Below are positions 7,647 through 16,382 of a DNA stretch of 64,000 bases, in pieces. Every line of letters begins with the position of its first letter. Position 1 is the stretch's first letter. Both the position numbers and the translations under genes were made by a program. The notes beneath the pieces were generated by a model. That model saw only the letters and a list, made by a program, of their open reading frames with translations. It was not told the origin of the DNA and made no database searches. Origin of the DNA: Arthrobacter luteolus NBRC 107841 (lineage in GTDB: Bacteria > Actinomycetota > Actinomycetes > Actinomycetales > Micrococcaceae). Location of the stretch: NCBI RefSeq assembly GCF_001552075.1, contig NZ_BCQM01000004.1, forward strand, positions 248,001 through 312,000, in the 5' to 3' direction.

Positions 7647-9833
7647 TCAGAACCCCGGCAGGAGGGAAACGGCCAGATCGATCAGCTTGATGCCGATGAA
7701 CGGTGCGATCACGCCGCCCACGCCGAAGACCAGGAGGTTGCGGCTGAGGATCCCGGAGGCGCTGGAGGCACGGTATTTCACGCCGCGCAGGGCCAGCGGG
7801 ATCAGGGCGAGGATCACCACGGCGTTGAAGATGATGGCGGAGAGGATGGCGGACGCAGGGGAAGCCAGGCCCATGATGTTCAGCACCCCCAGCCCCGGGA
7901 ACAGTCCCACGAACATTGCGGGGATGATGGCGAAATACTTGGCGACGTCGTTGGCGATGGAGAACGTGGTCAGCGCACCGCGGGTGATGAGCAGCTGCTT
8001 GCCGATCCGCACAATGTCGATCAGCTTGGTGGGATCCGAATCCAGGTCCACCATGTTCCCGGCTTCCTTCGCCGCCGAGGTGCCGGTGTTCATGGCAACG
8101 CCGACGTCGGCCTGGGCGAGTGCGGGGGCGTCATTGGTGCCGTCCCCGGTCATGGCCACCAGCCGGCCGCCGGCCTGCTCGCGGCGGATCAGCGCGATCT
8201 TGTCTTCCGGCGTGGCCTCGGCGAGGTAGTCATCCACGCCCGCTTCCGCGGCGATGGCCTTGGCGGTGCGCGGGTTGTCGCCGGTGACCATCACGGTGCG
8301 GATACCCATCAGCCGCAGCTGCGCGAAACGCTCCTTCAGCCCCTCCTTGACCACGTCCTTGAGGTGCACGATGCCCAGGATGCGGGCCGTGCCGGACGCG
8401 TCGCGGACAGCCACGACCAGTGGGGTGCCGCCGTCGGCCGAAACCTTGTCCACGCGGTAGGTCAGGTCGGAGAGCACCGAAATTTCAACGCCGCCGGCGG
8501 CCTCCGCCCACTCCAGGACCGCGGAGCCGGCGCCCTTGCGGAGCTGTGAACCATCGGGAAAGTCCAGGCCGCTCATCCTGGTCTGTGCCGTGAAGGGAAC
8601 GCCGGCGGCCCCGCCGTCCGGGCCGGGCCGGACGCCGAGGGAGGCGGCCAGGTCCACAATGGAGCGCCCTTCCGGGGTGGGGTCCAGGGCAGAGGACCGG
8701 GCGGCGGCGAGAATCAGTTCGGCCGGGTCCGTTCCGGCCACCGGGATGAACTCCGCGGCCTGCCGGTTGCCGTAGGTAATGGTTCCGGTCTTATCCAGGA
8801 GCAGCGTGGTGACATCCCCGGCGGCTTCCACCGCCCTGCCGGACATGGCCAGGACGTTGTGCTGCACCAGCCGGTCCATTCCGGCGATGCCGATGGCGGA
8901 CAGCAGCGCTCCGATGGTCGTGGGAATCAGGCACACCAGGAGAGCCACGAGCACCGGCACGCTGACCACTGCCCCGGCGTAGCCGGCCATCGGGTTCAGG
9001 GTCAGCACCACCATCAGGAAAACCAGGGTGAGGGCGGAGAGGAGGATGTCCAGCGCTGTTTCGTTGGGCGTTTTCTGCCGGGACGCGCCTTCCACGAGGC
9101 CGATCATCCGGTCCACGAAGGTCTCACCCGGGCGGCTGGTAATCCGGACGGTGATCCGGTCCGAGAGGACGCGGGTGCCGCCGGTGACGGCGGAGCGGTC
9201 TCCGCCGGACTCCCGCACCACCGGAGCGGATTCCCCGGTGATGGCGGATTCATCCACCGAGGCGATGCCGGCAATGATGTCCCCGTCGCCGGGAATGATT
9301 TCCCCGGCGGAGACCACCACCACGTCGCCCTGCACCAGATCGGCGGAGGCCACGTCCTCGGTGGGAGTGCGGAGGGCGGAGGCGTCGGAAACCGGGTCGT
9401 AGCGCGGCACGCGCCGGGCCGCGGTGCTGGTGCGGGTGGCGCGCAGGGTGGCGGCCTGCGCCTTGCCCCGGCCCTCGGCCACGGCTTCGGCGAGGTTGGC
9501 GAAGAGAACGGTCAGCCACAACCACAGTGCGATCAGCCAGGTGAAACCGGCCGGTACCGGGCTGCCGCCGGAATCCGGGGAAGCGCCGGTGAAGGACTCC
9601 GCGACGGCGATGGCGGTGATCAGGACGGCACCGGCCTCCACGACCAGCATGATCGGGGTGCGCCACATCAGCCGGGGGTCGAGCTTGCGCAGGGCCACCG
9701 GAAGGGCGGCCGCGAGCTGGGACCAGGAGAGGGCGCTGCTGCGCCGGGTTGGGGGACGGGAGGGCTCCGGTGCCGGCTGGCTGCCGGGTTCTCTGCCCGG
9801 TTCGGGACGGTGTTTCGTGGTGAGGGTGGACAT
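7647..9833 (-). CDS. kdpB: Potassium-transporting P-type ATPase subunit KdpB
   Basis: KdpB is the catalytic, ATP-hydrolysing subunit of the KdpFABC high-affinity potassium pump in the cell membrane. The 728-residue protein shows the P-type ATPase order: disordered proline-rich N-tail (1-35), membrane pair, actuator domain with ITGESAP, membrane pair with [10 protein letters not shown], phosphorylation site DKTGT with Asp347, then [10 protein letters not shown] and [21 protein letters not shown] for the hinge, and C-terminal membrane helices. The start abuts the kdpA stop. All key residues are present. Confidence 0.97.
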   Translation of the reverse strand: MSTLTTKHRPEPGREPGSQPAPEPSRPPTRRSSALSWSQLAAALPVALRKLDPRLMWRTPIMLVVEAGAVLITAIAVAESFTGASPDSGGSPVPAGFTWLIALWLWLTVLFANLAEAVAEGRGKAQAATLRATRTSTAARRVPRYDPVSDASALRTPTEDVASADLVQGDVVVVSAGEIIPGDGDIIAGIASVDESAITGESAPVVRESGGDRSAVTGGTRVLSDRITVRITSRPGETFVDRMIGLVEGASRQKTPNETALDILLSALTLVFLMVVLTLNPMAGYAGAVVSVPVLVALLVCLIPTTIGALLSAIGIAGMDRLVQHNVLAMSGRAVEAAGDVTTLLLDKTGTITYGNRQAAEFIPVAGTDPAELILAAARSSALDPTPEGRSIVDLAASLGVRPGPDGGAAGVPFTAQTRMSGLDFPDGSQLRKGAGSAVLEWAEAAGGVEISVLSDLTYRVDKVSADGGTPLVVAVRDASGTARILGIVHLKDVVKEGLKERFAQLRLMGIRTVMVTGDNPRTAKAIAAEAGVDDYLAEATPEDKIALIRREQAGGRLVAMTGDGTNDAPALAQADVGVAMNTGTSAAKEAGNMVDLDSDPTKLIDIVRIGKQLLITRGALTTFSIANDVAKYFAIIPAMFVGLFPGLGVLNIMGLASPASAILSAIIFNAVVILALIPLALRGVKYRASSASGILSRNLLVFGVGGVIAPFIGIKLIDLAVSLLPGF

Positions 9834-11522
9834 TCAGATCAGTCCTTCTGCCAGGGGGCCCAGCGCGAGTACGGGAAAGAAGGTAAGGGCGGTAACGATC
9901 ACCGTGATACCGGCCAGCATCAGCACGGACTGCGGCCGGTGGGTGGGCAGTGTTCCGGCGGTAACGGGCACCTTGTGCTGCGCGGCCAGGGCCCCGGCGA
10001 GCGCCAGGACGAAGATGATCGGCAGGAAGCGGCCCAGCAGCATGGCCAGGGCCAAAGCCGTGTTCAGCCACGGTGTGTTGGCGGTCAGCCCGGCAAACGC
10101 CGAACCGTTGTTGTTGGCCGCGGAGGTGAAGGCATAGAGCACCTCGCTGAAGCCGTGCGGCCCGCTGTTCAGGATGGAGGTACCGGCAATCTCTTCGCGG
10201 ATGCCCGGCAGGGCGAAGCTCAGCGACGTGCCGGTGAGGACCAGGGCGGGCATGGTCAGCACGTACAGGCTTGCCAGCTTAATTTCCCGGGGGCCGATCT
10301 TCTTGCCCAGGTACTCCGGCGTGCGCCCGACCAGCAGGCCTGCCACGAAGCAGGTAACCACGGCGAGGATCAGCATGCCGTACAGTCCGGAACCCACCCC
10401 GCCGGGGGCGACCTCGCCGAGCATCATGTTCAGCATGGCCATCATTCCGCCCAGCGGGCTGAAGCTGTCATGCATCGCGTTCACCGCGCCGGTGGAGGTC
10501 AGGGTGCTGGTGCTGCCGAAGAGGGTGGAGGCGGCGATGCCGAACCGCTGTTCCTTGCCCTCCAGCGAACCCGCTGCACCCTGTGCCGCCTGGTATTCGA
10601 GCAGTGTCATGGCCGTGACGGACACCAGGAAAATGCCTGCCATGGCGGCCAGGATGGCATAGCCCTGCCGGCGGTCGCCGATCATGGTTCCGAAGGTGCG
10701 CGGAAGGCTGAAGGGGATGATGAGCATCAGCAGCACCGACACCAGATTGGTCCAGGCGCTCGGGTTTTCGAACGGATGCGCGGAGTTCGCGTTGAAGAAG
10801 CCGCCGCCGTTGGTGCCCAGCAGCTTGATGGCCTCCTGGGTTGCCACCGGCCCGCCGGGAATGCTCTGGGTCCCGCCGGTGAGGGTGGTCAGTTCGGTGA
10901 AGCCGTTGAAGTTCTGGATCACCCCGCCGAGCAGGAGCAGGGCTGCGCCGAGCACGGCCCCGGGCACCAGCAGCCGGGTCAGGGACCGGGTGAGGTCCAC
11001 CCAGAAATTGCCGATCGTGGCGGAGCCGCTGCCGGATCCCCGGTCCGCGGACCCCCGGCTGGCGAATCCCCGGACCAGGGCTACGGCCACGGCCAGGCCG
11101 ACGGCGGCGGAGAGGAAGTTCTGCACGGCCAGACCGGCAGCCTGGACGGCATAGCCCATCGTGGCCTCGGGGGAGTAGGACTGCCAGTTGGTGTTCGTGA
11201 CGAAGGACGCGGCCGTGTTGAAGGCCAGTCCTTCCGGAACCGGCGGGAGCCCGAGGGAGCCGGGCAGCAGGTGCTGGAGACGCTGCAGCAGATACAGGGC
11301 CAGGACTCCGGCTGCCGAAAACAGCAGGACACCGGACAGATAGGCCTGCCACGACTGGCCGGACCGGGGTGCCACCCCGATCAGCCGGTAAAAACCGCGT
11401 TCCACGGCCAGGTCCTTGTCCGAAGCGTAGAAGCGGGCCATGTAGTCCCCGAGCGGCCGGTGCGCCAGCACCAGCACCACGGCAACAGCGAGGACCTGGC
11501 CGAAGGCCAGCCACACCGTCAT
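9834..11522 (-). CDS. kdpA: Potassium-transporting ATPase subunit KdpA
   Basis: KdpA is the channel-like, potassium-binding subunit of the Kdp pump. The chosen start gives 562 residues, the normal size. About ten membrane helices are evident, and the selectivity-filter loops can be recognised: [23 protein letters not shown], and later [13 protein letters not shown]. The frame stays open upstream, but the ATG at 11520-11522 overlaps the kdpF stop (ATGA) and begins MTVWLAFGQ, the usual KdpA N-terminus. The stop abuts the start of kdpB. Confidence 0.96.
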   Translation of the reverse strand: MTVWLAFGQVLAVAVVLVLAHRPLGDYMARFYASDKDLAVERGFYRLIGVAPRSGQSWQAYLSGVLLFSAAGVLALYLLQRLQHLLPGSLGLPPVPEGLAFNTAASFVTNTNWQSYSPEATMGYAVQAAGLAVQNFLSAAVGLAVAVALVRGFASRGSADRGSGSGSATIGNFWVDLTRSLTRLLVPGAVLGAALLLLGGVIQNFNGFTELTTLTGGTQSIPGGPVATQEAIKLLGTNGGGFFNANSAHPFENPSAWTNLVSVLLMLIIPFSLPRTFGTMIGDRRQGYAILAAMAGIFLVSVTAMTLLEYQAAQGAAGSLEGKEQRFGIAASTLFGSTSTLTSTGAVNAMHDSFSPLGGMMAMLNMMLGEVAPGGVGSGLYGMLILAVVTCFVAGLLVGRTPEYLGKKIGPREIKLASLYVLTMPALVLTGTSLSFALPGIREEIAGTSILNSGPHGFSEVLYAFTSAANNNGSAFAGLTANTPWLNTALALAMLLGRFLPIIFVLALAGALAAQHKVPVTAGTLPTHRPQSVLMLAGITVIVTALTFFPVLALGPLAEGLI

Positions 11523-11611
11523 CAGAATTTCTCCGGCCGGAGCAGGGCCGCCAGCACATAAACGACGGCGCCGGCGGCGAGGATCAAGGCCGCGTAGTCG
11601 AAGAACGTCAC
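11522..11611 (-). CDS. kdpF: Potassium-transporting ATPase small subunit KdpF
   Basis: KdpF is a single-helix peptide that stabilises the Kdp complex. The 29-residue product starts with [19 protein letters not shown] and ends ALLRPEKF, the LRPE-F tail being typical of KdpF. The start is a GTG at 11609-11611 with GGAG seven bases upstream. It overlaps kdpA by four bases (ATGA) and is itself overlapped by a 26-codon ORF upstream (GTGA). Confidence 0.92.
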   Translation of the reverse strand: MTFFDYAALILAAGAVVYVLAALLRPEKF

Positions 11612-11688
11612 AGCTTCTCCACCACCCGTGCCACCAGGGCCAGGACGGCAAAAACCGCCACCGTGCCCAGAATTGCCAATACATCCAC
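11608..11688 (-). CDS. 26-residue single-helix membrane peptide coupled to kdpF
   Basis: A very short ORF that I do not recognise as a named family. It would encode [20 protein letters not shown] followed by RVVEKL, that is, one hydrophobic helix with a basic, amphipathic tail. The GTG start at 11686-11688 has GGGGGAACC about seven bases upstream. The stop overlaps the kdpF start (GTGA), the same coupling used between every neighbouring pair from kdpF on, which argues that it is translated. It may be a second small Kdp subunit, or it may serve mainly as a leader that sets kdpF translation. It is hydrophobic like KdpF but lacks the LRPE tail. Confidence 0.6.
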   Translation of the reverse strand: MDVLAILGTVAVFAVLALVARVVEKL

Positions 11689-11789
11689 CAAGGGGTTCCC
11701 CCAAAGAAACTCGTTCCTCTCCCGCCGGTCCGGCGGGAGGGCGCGTGCAGCGCCTCAACGAGTACAAACCGCCCCGGCCCCCGCTCGTG

Positions 11790-11805
11790 GAATCCTCACG
11801 GATTC
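11790..11805. promoter_or_regulatory. Inverted repeat GAATCC-TCAC-GGATTC upstream of kdp
   Basis: A perfect six-base inverted repeat with a four-base spacer lies about 100 bases before the first kdp-operon ORF, in an AT-richer patch (TTAAC, CATAAC). It could be a KdpE operator or part of another regulator site. No experimental operator consensus is known to me for this group. Confidence 0.4.
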
Positions 11806-11937
11806 TTAACGCGGGGCCGCCGAACCATAACGAAATCCAAGCGGTTCGGGCCTGGGGCGGCCGGCCGGTACCGCGGCAGCGGCCCTCCCGGTAGAGTCGC
11901 CAGCACGCAGATCCGCTGACGCCCCAGGGGGCCCGCC

Positions 11938-12123
11938 GTGCCGATTCTCACCACCGTGCTGCTGTTCGCCGGAATCATCGCCGCCGTCGTCCTGATTGTG
12001 CTGATCTTCCGCGGGTCACGGGTGCCGGAGGCGGACATCGAGGGCAGGAAACGGGTCAACCGCTGGTTCTGGATCCTGGGCGTGTTCGTGGCGGCGGTTT
12101 TTATCTTCGTGTCCTTTACCTAG
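11938..12123 (+). CDS. Small two-helix membrane protein, function unknown
   Basis: A 61-residue hydrophobic product with two predicted membrane helices (about residues 4-24 and 43-60) and a charged loop between them (RGSRVPEADIEGRKRVNR). I do not recognise a family. The GTG start has AGGGGG eight bases upstream, which supports translation. It stands alone between the divergent kdp operon and a plus-strand FAD-binding protein. Confidence 0.6.
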   Translation: MPILTTVLLFAGIIAAVVLIVLIFRGSRVPEADIEGRKRVNRWFWILGVFVAAVFIFVSFT

Positions 12124-12198
12124 GGCATACCCAGGGGGCGGGGCCCAGCCGGACCGCCACGGCCCGGCCGGGGGCAAACGGGCAGATACCCTTAGATC

Positions 12199-14235
12199 AT
12201 GGACAAATCCCAGGGACTTCGCGTTGCCGTCATCGGAGCGGGCCCGCGCGGTATCTCTGTCCTGGACCGGCTGCTCGCCAGATACCTCGAACTGCCCGCT
12301 GAGGACCGCCCGGCACTCGACATCCGGATGGTGGACCCCTTCACACCCGGTCCCGGGCACGTCTGGCGCACCGGCCAGCCCCGGCTGTTCCTGATGAACA
12401 CCCCGTGCCTGTTTCCCACGGTGGCCCCGGCCCCGGGCGAAGGATTTGCCCCTTCCGTCTCCGGACTCTCTTTCGGTGACTGGGCACAGGCCATGGCGGC
12501 AGATCCGGCACCGGCCCTCAGCGCAGGGGACCGGGAGGAAATCGCGCGCCTCGGGCCGGGGGACTTCCCCAGCCGGGCCGTGTACGGCCGTTACCTGGAA
12601 TGGACCTATGCCCGCCTGGCCGCAGCGGCAGCGCAGGCCGGCGCCGCCGTCGTCCATCACCGGACCGAGGCCCTGTCACTGGCCCGCACCGACACCGGTT
12701 TCACCCTGGAACTTGCAGGCGAGGCAGCCCTGGCGGCAGACGCCGTCGTTCTTGCCCTGGGGCATCTGCCCGCGGCCCTGAACCCCGAACAGTCCCGGCT
12801 CAACGACGCCGCTGCGCGGCTGGACCTGCGCTACCTGCCGCCGGCCGTGCCCTCCGACGCCGACTTCTCCGTGCTGCCCGCCGGAGAACCAGTGCTGGTG
12901 CGCGGCCTGGGACTGAACTTCTTCGACATTATGGCGCAGGTGACGCTCGGCCGCGGAGGGCAGTTTGTGCCCACCGGCGAACCCGCGGGGCGGGCACTGC
13001 GCTACGAACCCAGCGGACGGGAACCGGTGCTGGTTGCAGCCTCCCGCCGGGGCACGCCCTACCGGGCGAAGGCCCAGCTGCAGAGCTATCTGCCCCGCAG
13101 CGTGAAGCTGCGCTGGTTCACGCGGGAAACGGCGGGGAGTTTTGCCGCCGAAGGAATCCAGCCCGGGTTCGACCACGACTTCTGGCCGCTGCTGCACCGG
13201 GACGCCATCTGGGCCTATTACTCCACGCTGGCCCGGATCTCCCCGGAGTGCCTCACCGTTGGCGCCGGGGATTTCCTGCGGGAATTGGACGCCGCGCTCA
13301 GTGTGGACGGCCCGGACTGGGACGCCGCCAAGGAAGAAGTGCTCCGCCGCTGCGTTCCGGCCGGGCGCCGCACCAGCCTGGAAGCCCTCGCCCAGCCGCT
13401 GGGCCGGCGGCCCTTCAGCGGTGCCGCGGACGTGGACGCGGCCGTGCTGGCCTATCTGGAAGCCGACGCCGCCGGATCGGCCAGGGGCGAGGACGATCCG
13501 CTGAAGATGGCGATCGGAGCGCTGAACGCCGGACGCTCCGTGCTCAAGGCAGTGGTGGCCGACGGCGGCCTGTCCGAGGAATCCTGGCTCACCGAACTGC
13601 GTGGCTGGTTCGAACCCCTGGTTGAGGGCCTTGCCAGCGGTCCGCCGCCGGAGCGGATCGAGCAGCTGGCTGCACTCACCCGTGCCGGCCTGATCCACTT
13701 CGTGGGCCCGGATCCGCGGTTCGACGTGGATGAGGCCCGAGCCGTCTTCACGGCGTCCTCCCCCTGGTCGCCGGAGGAGTATGCGGCGAAAACCCTGGTC
13801 GAGGCCATGATGCCGGCCAACCGGGTCAGCGCCAGCCTGTCCCCGCTGCTCGAAGGAATGCTGCACCGGGGCCTGGCCCGCACGAAGGTCATGATGGCCG
13901 CCGACGGCACCCCGGTAATGACCTCCGGGCTGGACGTTTCCCTGCCGCCGTACCGTCCGCTGGATATTAAGGGCGAACCGCAGCCGGACCTCTATGTGCT
14001 CGGCCTGCAGCTCTCCTCCGTGCAGTGGGGCACGGCGATCGCGGCCGAGGCCGGAGCCCCGGCCGACGCCGGCGCCCGGACCCTGCGGGATGCCGATGAC
14101 ATTGCCGCAGCCATCCTGGCCGGTCCGGGCCAGGATGGCCGGGCGGTTGCCGGAGGCCATGCGGGGGATTCCGCCGAAGGCCAGGGACTTGATCCGGCCG
14201 GATCGGGTGCCGCCGCGGTTCGTGCCGGGGCGTAA
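12199..14235 (+). CDS. FAD/NAD(P)-binding protein (NAD_binding_9 type)
   Basis: A 678-residue flavoprotein of the FAD-NAD(P)-binding type related to E. coli YdhS. It opens with the dinucleotide-binding motif VAVIGAGPRGISVLDRL (residues about 9-25), followed by an acidic strand end (DIRMVDPF) and the family motif GHVWRTGQPRLFLMNTP. A second nucleotide-binding strand appears around VVLALGHLP. The C-terminal 40 residues are Gly/Ala-rich and look disordered. The substrate is unknown for this family in actinobacteria. It is a single gene, convergent with the reductase gene at 14280. Confidence 0.85.
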   Translation: MDKSQGLRVAVIGAGPRGISVLDRLLARYLELPAEDRPALDIRMVDPFTPGPGHVWRTGQPRLFLMNTPCLFPTVAPAPGEGFAPSVSGLSFGDWAQAMAADPAPALSAGDREEIARLGPGDFPSRAVYGRYLEWTYARLAAAAAQAGAAVVHHRTEALSLARTDTGFTLELAGEAALAADAVVLALGHLPAALNPEQSRLNDAAARLDLRYLPPAVPSDADFSVLPAGEPVLVRGLGLNFFDIMAQVTLGRGGQFVPTGEPAGRALRYEPSGREPVLVAASRRGTPYRAKAQLQSYLPRSVKLRWFTRETAGSFAAEGIQPGFDHDFWPLLHRDAIWAYYSTLARISPECLTVGAGDFLRELDAALSVDGPDWDAAKEEVLRRCVPAGRRTSLEALAQPLGRRPFSGAADVDAAVLAYLEADAAGSARGEDDPLKMAIGALNAGRSVLKAVVADGGLSEESWLTELRGWFEPLVEGLASGPPPERIEQLAALTRAGLIHFVGPDPRFDVDEARAVFTASSPWSPEEYAAKTLVEAMMPANRVSASLSPLLEGMLHRGLARTKVMMAADGTPVMTSGLDVSLPPYRPLDIKGEPQPDLYVLGLQLSSVQWGTAIAAEAGAPADAGARTLRDADDIAAAILAGPGQDGRAVAGGHAGDSAEGQGLDPAGSGAAAVRAGA

Positions 14236-14279
14236 CCGCCTCGTTCCGCAGCGGCTCTCAGGCCGCTCCGGGCGGCTGT

Positions 14280-14963
14280 CTAGGCCGCCGGGACCACCTT
14301 CAGCGCCGAGTTCCACTGGTAGGCGGGGAGCTGGTCGTTGGCCGAGAGCAGGATGTGCAGGAAGCCGGTCTGCTCGAGCTGCCGGGCACGGCGCTGCGGT
14401 CCCACGACCACCGGGGTGAGCCCGGCTGCTGAAGCGAAATCAGCAACGGCCTGGACTGCGGCTTCATCATCCCCGGCGATCAGGACATCCAGGGGCTGTC
14501 CAGCCACGGCACCTTCTGCCAGCGTGGCGGCGAAGGTGGTGTTGAACGCCTTGATGACCTTCGCTCCGGTTGCCTTCTGCAGTTCCTCCGCGGCCGAGCT
14601 GTCGGCTGGAACGGACAGGGAATCGAAGGTGGCGAAGTCGATCGGGTTGGTGATGTCGACGTAGACCTTCCCGGTCAGGGAGTCTCCGTACCGGGCGAGA
14701 ATTTCCTTTGAGGCGTCGAAGTAGACGGCTGGGATCACGAGGTTGCCCGTGAGTTCCTCACCCAGCAGCCCTGCGGAGACCTGGCCGCCGAGTTCTGCTG
14801 CGAGGGCGTCTGCCTTGGCCTTGTCATCGTGCGCGAGCAGCTGGACGGTCTTTCCGGCGGCAACTGCCCGGGCTGCGAGTCCGCGGGCCATGTTGCCGGT
14901 TCCGATGATGGTGATATCAGTCATTTTCTTCTTCTTTCCGAAAAGGTGGGACAGGAAATTCAT
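14280..14963 (-). CDS. NADP-dependent dinucleotide-binding reductase (F420 oxidoreductase-like)
   Basis: A 227-residue protein of the NADP/F420-dependent oxidoreductase family (NPD-like). Its N-terminal Rossmann motif reads ITIIGTGNMARGLAARAVAAG, and the middle has NPIDF and VIKAFNTTFA, typical of the F420H2:NADP oxidoreductase-like group. The start is uncertain: the ATG at 14961-14963 gives a short amphipathic leader MNFLSHLFGKKKK, while the internal ATG at 14922-14924 with GGAAAG upstream would start right at the Rossmann fold. It follows doxX in the same direction, so a redox pair is likely. The true cofactor partner (F420 or a quinone) is not shown by the sequence. Confidence 0.85.
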   Translation of the reverse strand: MNFLSHLFGKKKKMTDITIIGTGNMARGLAARAVAAGKTVQLLAHDDKAKADALAAELGGQVSAGLLGEELTGNLVIPAVYFDASKEILARYGDSLTGKVYVDITNPIDFATFDSLSVPADSSAAEELQKATGAKVIKAFNTTFAATLAEGAVAGQPLDVLIAGDDEAAVQAVADFASAAGLTPVVVGPQRRARQLEQTGFLHILLSANDQLPAYQWNSALKVVPAA

Positions 14964-15029
14964 GGCGATCGTTTCATTGGGAGTTGCAGTTCGGGAGGGA
15001 AGCGAACGTTCCGGCACCTGATTGAGGGG

Positions 15030-15461
15030 CTATACGAGTGCTTTGAACCTGGTGCGGCTGAACAGGGCGTGATCGGCTGAAAGGCGTGCGGGGCCGAAGA
15101 ACGCGATTGCGGCGGCCGCGGCGGCGAGCAGGAGTACCAGTTCATAACCGCCGTCGGCGGCAAAAATTCCTGCCGGTGCGTGAACGAGGAAGAGAGCGCC
15201 GAGCATATCCAGGGCGAGAAGCGCCGCGAAGACCCGGGTGAGTACGCCGAGGATCAGGGCGGCCCCGCCCACGAGCTCCAAGGTGGCAACAACAGGGGCT
15301 GCCAGGTCGGCAGCCGGGACGCCCATCTGGGCGAACGACGCCTGCGTCCCGGTGATGGTGAACTGGCTGAACTTCTGCCAGCCGTGGGCCGCGAAGATGA
15401 AGCCGGCAACGACGCGGAGTACGGTCACGGCCGTGGTCGCGGAGGGAGAGGAGCGAATCAT
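15030..15461 (-). CDS. DoxX-family membrane protein
   Basis: A 143-residue integral membrane protein with four predicted helices, of the DoxX/DoxD family linked to redox stress and quinone-related electron transfer. It has the family pattern RVVAGFIFAAHGWQKF in helix one and ELVGGAALILGVLTR in helix two. The ATG at 15459-15461 is preferred; upstream GGTAAG may serve as ribosome site. It is followed at once by the dinucleotide-binding reductase on the same strand. The upstream region holds a perfect palindrome CTTGAAGCTTCAAG, a likely operator. Known DoxX partners are thiol and reductase enzymes, which fits the neighbour. Confidence 0.85.
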   Translation of the reverse strand: MIRSSPSATTAVTVLRVVAGFIFAAHGWQKFSQFTITGTQASFAQMGVPAADLAAPVVATLELVGGAALILGVLTRVFAALLALDMLGALFLVHAPAGIFAADGGYELVLLLAAAAAAIAFFGPARLSADHALFSRTRFKALV

Positions 15462-15523
15462 GATTCTTACCGTTCTTTCGGGGAGTGAATGCGCGGTATA
15501 TCCGGCAGTCACCCGGTCTATTG

Positions 15524-15537
15524 CTTGAAGCTTCAAG
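15524..15537. promoter_or_regulatory. Perfect palindrome CTTGAAGCTTCAAG, likely doxX operator
   Basis: A 14-base perfect palindrome without spacer lies about 62 bases upstream of the doxX start. Sites of this form are typical of MarR/HxlR-type redox regulators, which is inference. The regulator is not identified. Confidence 0.6.
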
Positions 15538-15551
15538 TAGTGTTTCAGGTT

Positions 15552-15571
15552 TTAGTTGTACTTTCAACTAA
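15552..15571. promoter_or_regulatory. Inverted repeat TTAGTTG-N6-CAACTAA
   Basis: A perfect seven-base inverted repeat with a six-base spacer lies between the doxX palindrome and the iclR-side operator. It sits where the two divergent promoters should be, in an AT-rich patch. Confidence 0.55.
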
Positions 15572-15598
15572 GTAGATGTATTTGCTGCCTCTAGCCAC

Positions 15599-15622
15599 CT
15601 AGTGAAATTGCTGTTTTACTAG
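15599..15622. promoter_or_regulatory. Near-perfect inverted repeat before the IclR gene, likely hut operator
   Basis: CTAGTGAAA-N6-TTTTACTAG is an inverted repeat with eight of nine base pairs matching. It lies 55 bases before the preferred start of the iclR gene. Autoregulation by the IclR protein, and control of the hut operon by reading through it, is the simplest model. Confidence 0.55.
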
Positions 15623-15676
15623 ATGGCAACAGTTGGACAGGTGAACGGCAACAGCCGGCCGAGGGAAAGCAGGCGC

Positions 15677-16333
15677 ATGGCCGAGGCAGTGAAGGCAGAC
15701 AGCACCACCCGGACAGTCGAACGCGCGCTGTCCCTGCTCAGCGTGGTGTGCCGGCAGGGAGCCGTGACGCAGTCGGAGGCTGCCAAAGCCGCAGGCCTCT
15801 CCACCAGTACGGCGCTGCGGCTGCTCCGCACCCTGGAAGGAACCGACTTTGTGCGGCGGGAAGAGAACGGAACCTACCGGCCAGGGCCGGCCATCGTGCA
15901 GCTCGGAGTGCTCGCCCTTAGCCAGGAGTCGCTGATTGCCACGTACCGCGGCGCCATGGACCGGATCGTTGAGCTGACCGGGGAATCCACGTACCTCAGC
16001 GTTCCCGCCGCGGGCGGCCACGGCCTGTACATCGCCATCGCCGAAGGCACGCAGTCCGTCCGGCACGCCAACTGGGTGGGCCGGCGCTTTGTGCTCGAAG
16101 GCAGCGCCGCCGGGAAAGCCCTCCACAACGACGCCGGACCGCAGGGCTGCGCGGTGGTGAGTGACGGCGTCGAACCCGACGTCACCGCGATTGCCGTTCC
16201 CCTGACCGCCGGCGGGAAAGCCGTGGCGGCAATGAGCGTGGTTGTCCCCAGCTACCGGATGACGCCCGCCCGCATCGAAGACATCTGCCAGGTGCTCACG
16301 GCCGCAACAGCCGCGGTCCAGGCACCGGGCTAA
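15677..16333 (+). CDS. IclR-family regulator of the hut operon
   Basis: A 218-residue IclR-type repressor/activator. The winged helix is at [20 protein letters not shown] and [21 protein letters not shown], and the C-terminal effector domain follows, with [10 protein letters not shown] and [15 protein letters not shown]. It directly precedes hutU on the same strand (49 bases), so it probably controls histidine use with urocanate or a similar effector; that is inference. I start at the ATG at 15677 with AGG eight bases upstream. An ATG at 15623 would place the start against the inverted repeat and has no ribosome site. The sensor domain is slightly short for IclR, which usually totals 240-260 residues. 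Confidence 0.88.
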   Translation: MAEAVKADSTTRTVERALSLLSVVCRQGAVTQSEAAKAAGLSTSTALRLLRTLEGTDFVRREENGTYRPGPAIVQLGVLALSQESLIATYRGAMDRIVELTGESTYLSVPAAGGHGLYIAIAEGTQSVRHANWVGRRFVLEGSAAGKALHNDAGPQGCAVVSDGVEPDVTAIAVPLTAGGKAVAAMSVVVPSYRMTPARIEDICQVLTAATAAVQAPG

Positions 16334-16382
16334 CCGCACAGCTGACCCACCCCACCGCCCGGCAAAGACGACGGAGAACCCC

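Noticed and set aside
8859-11561. Open frame of 900 codons on the plus strand
   Set aside because: Antisense to kdpA and kdpB; composition rich in Gly, His and Gln without domains.
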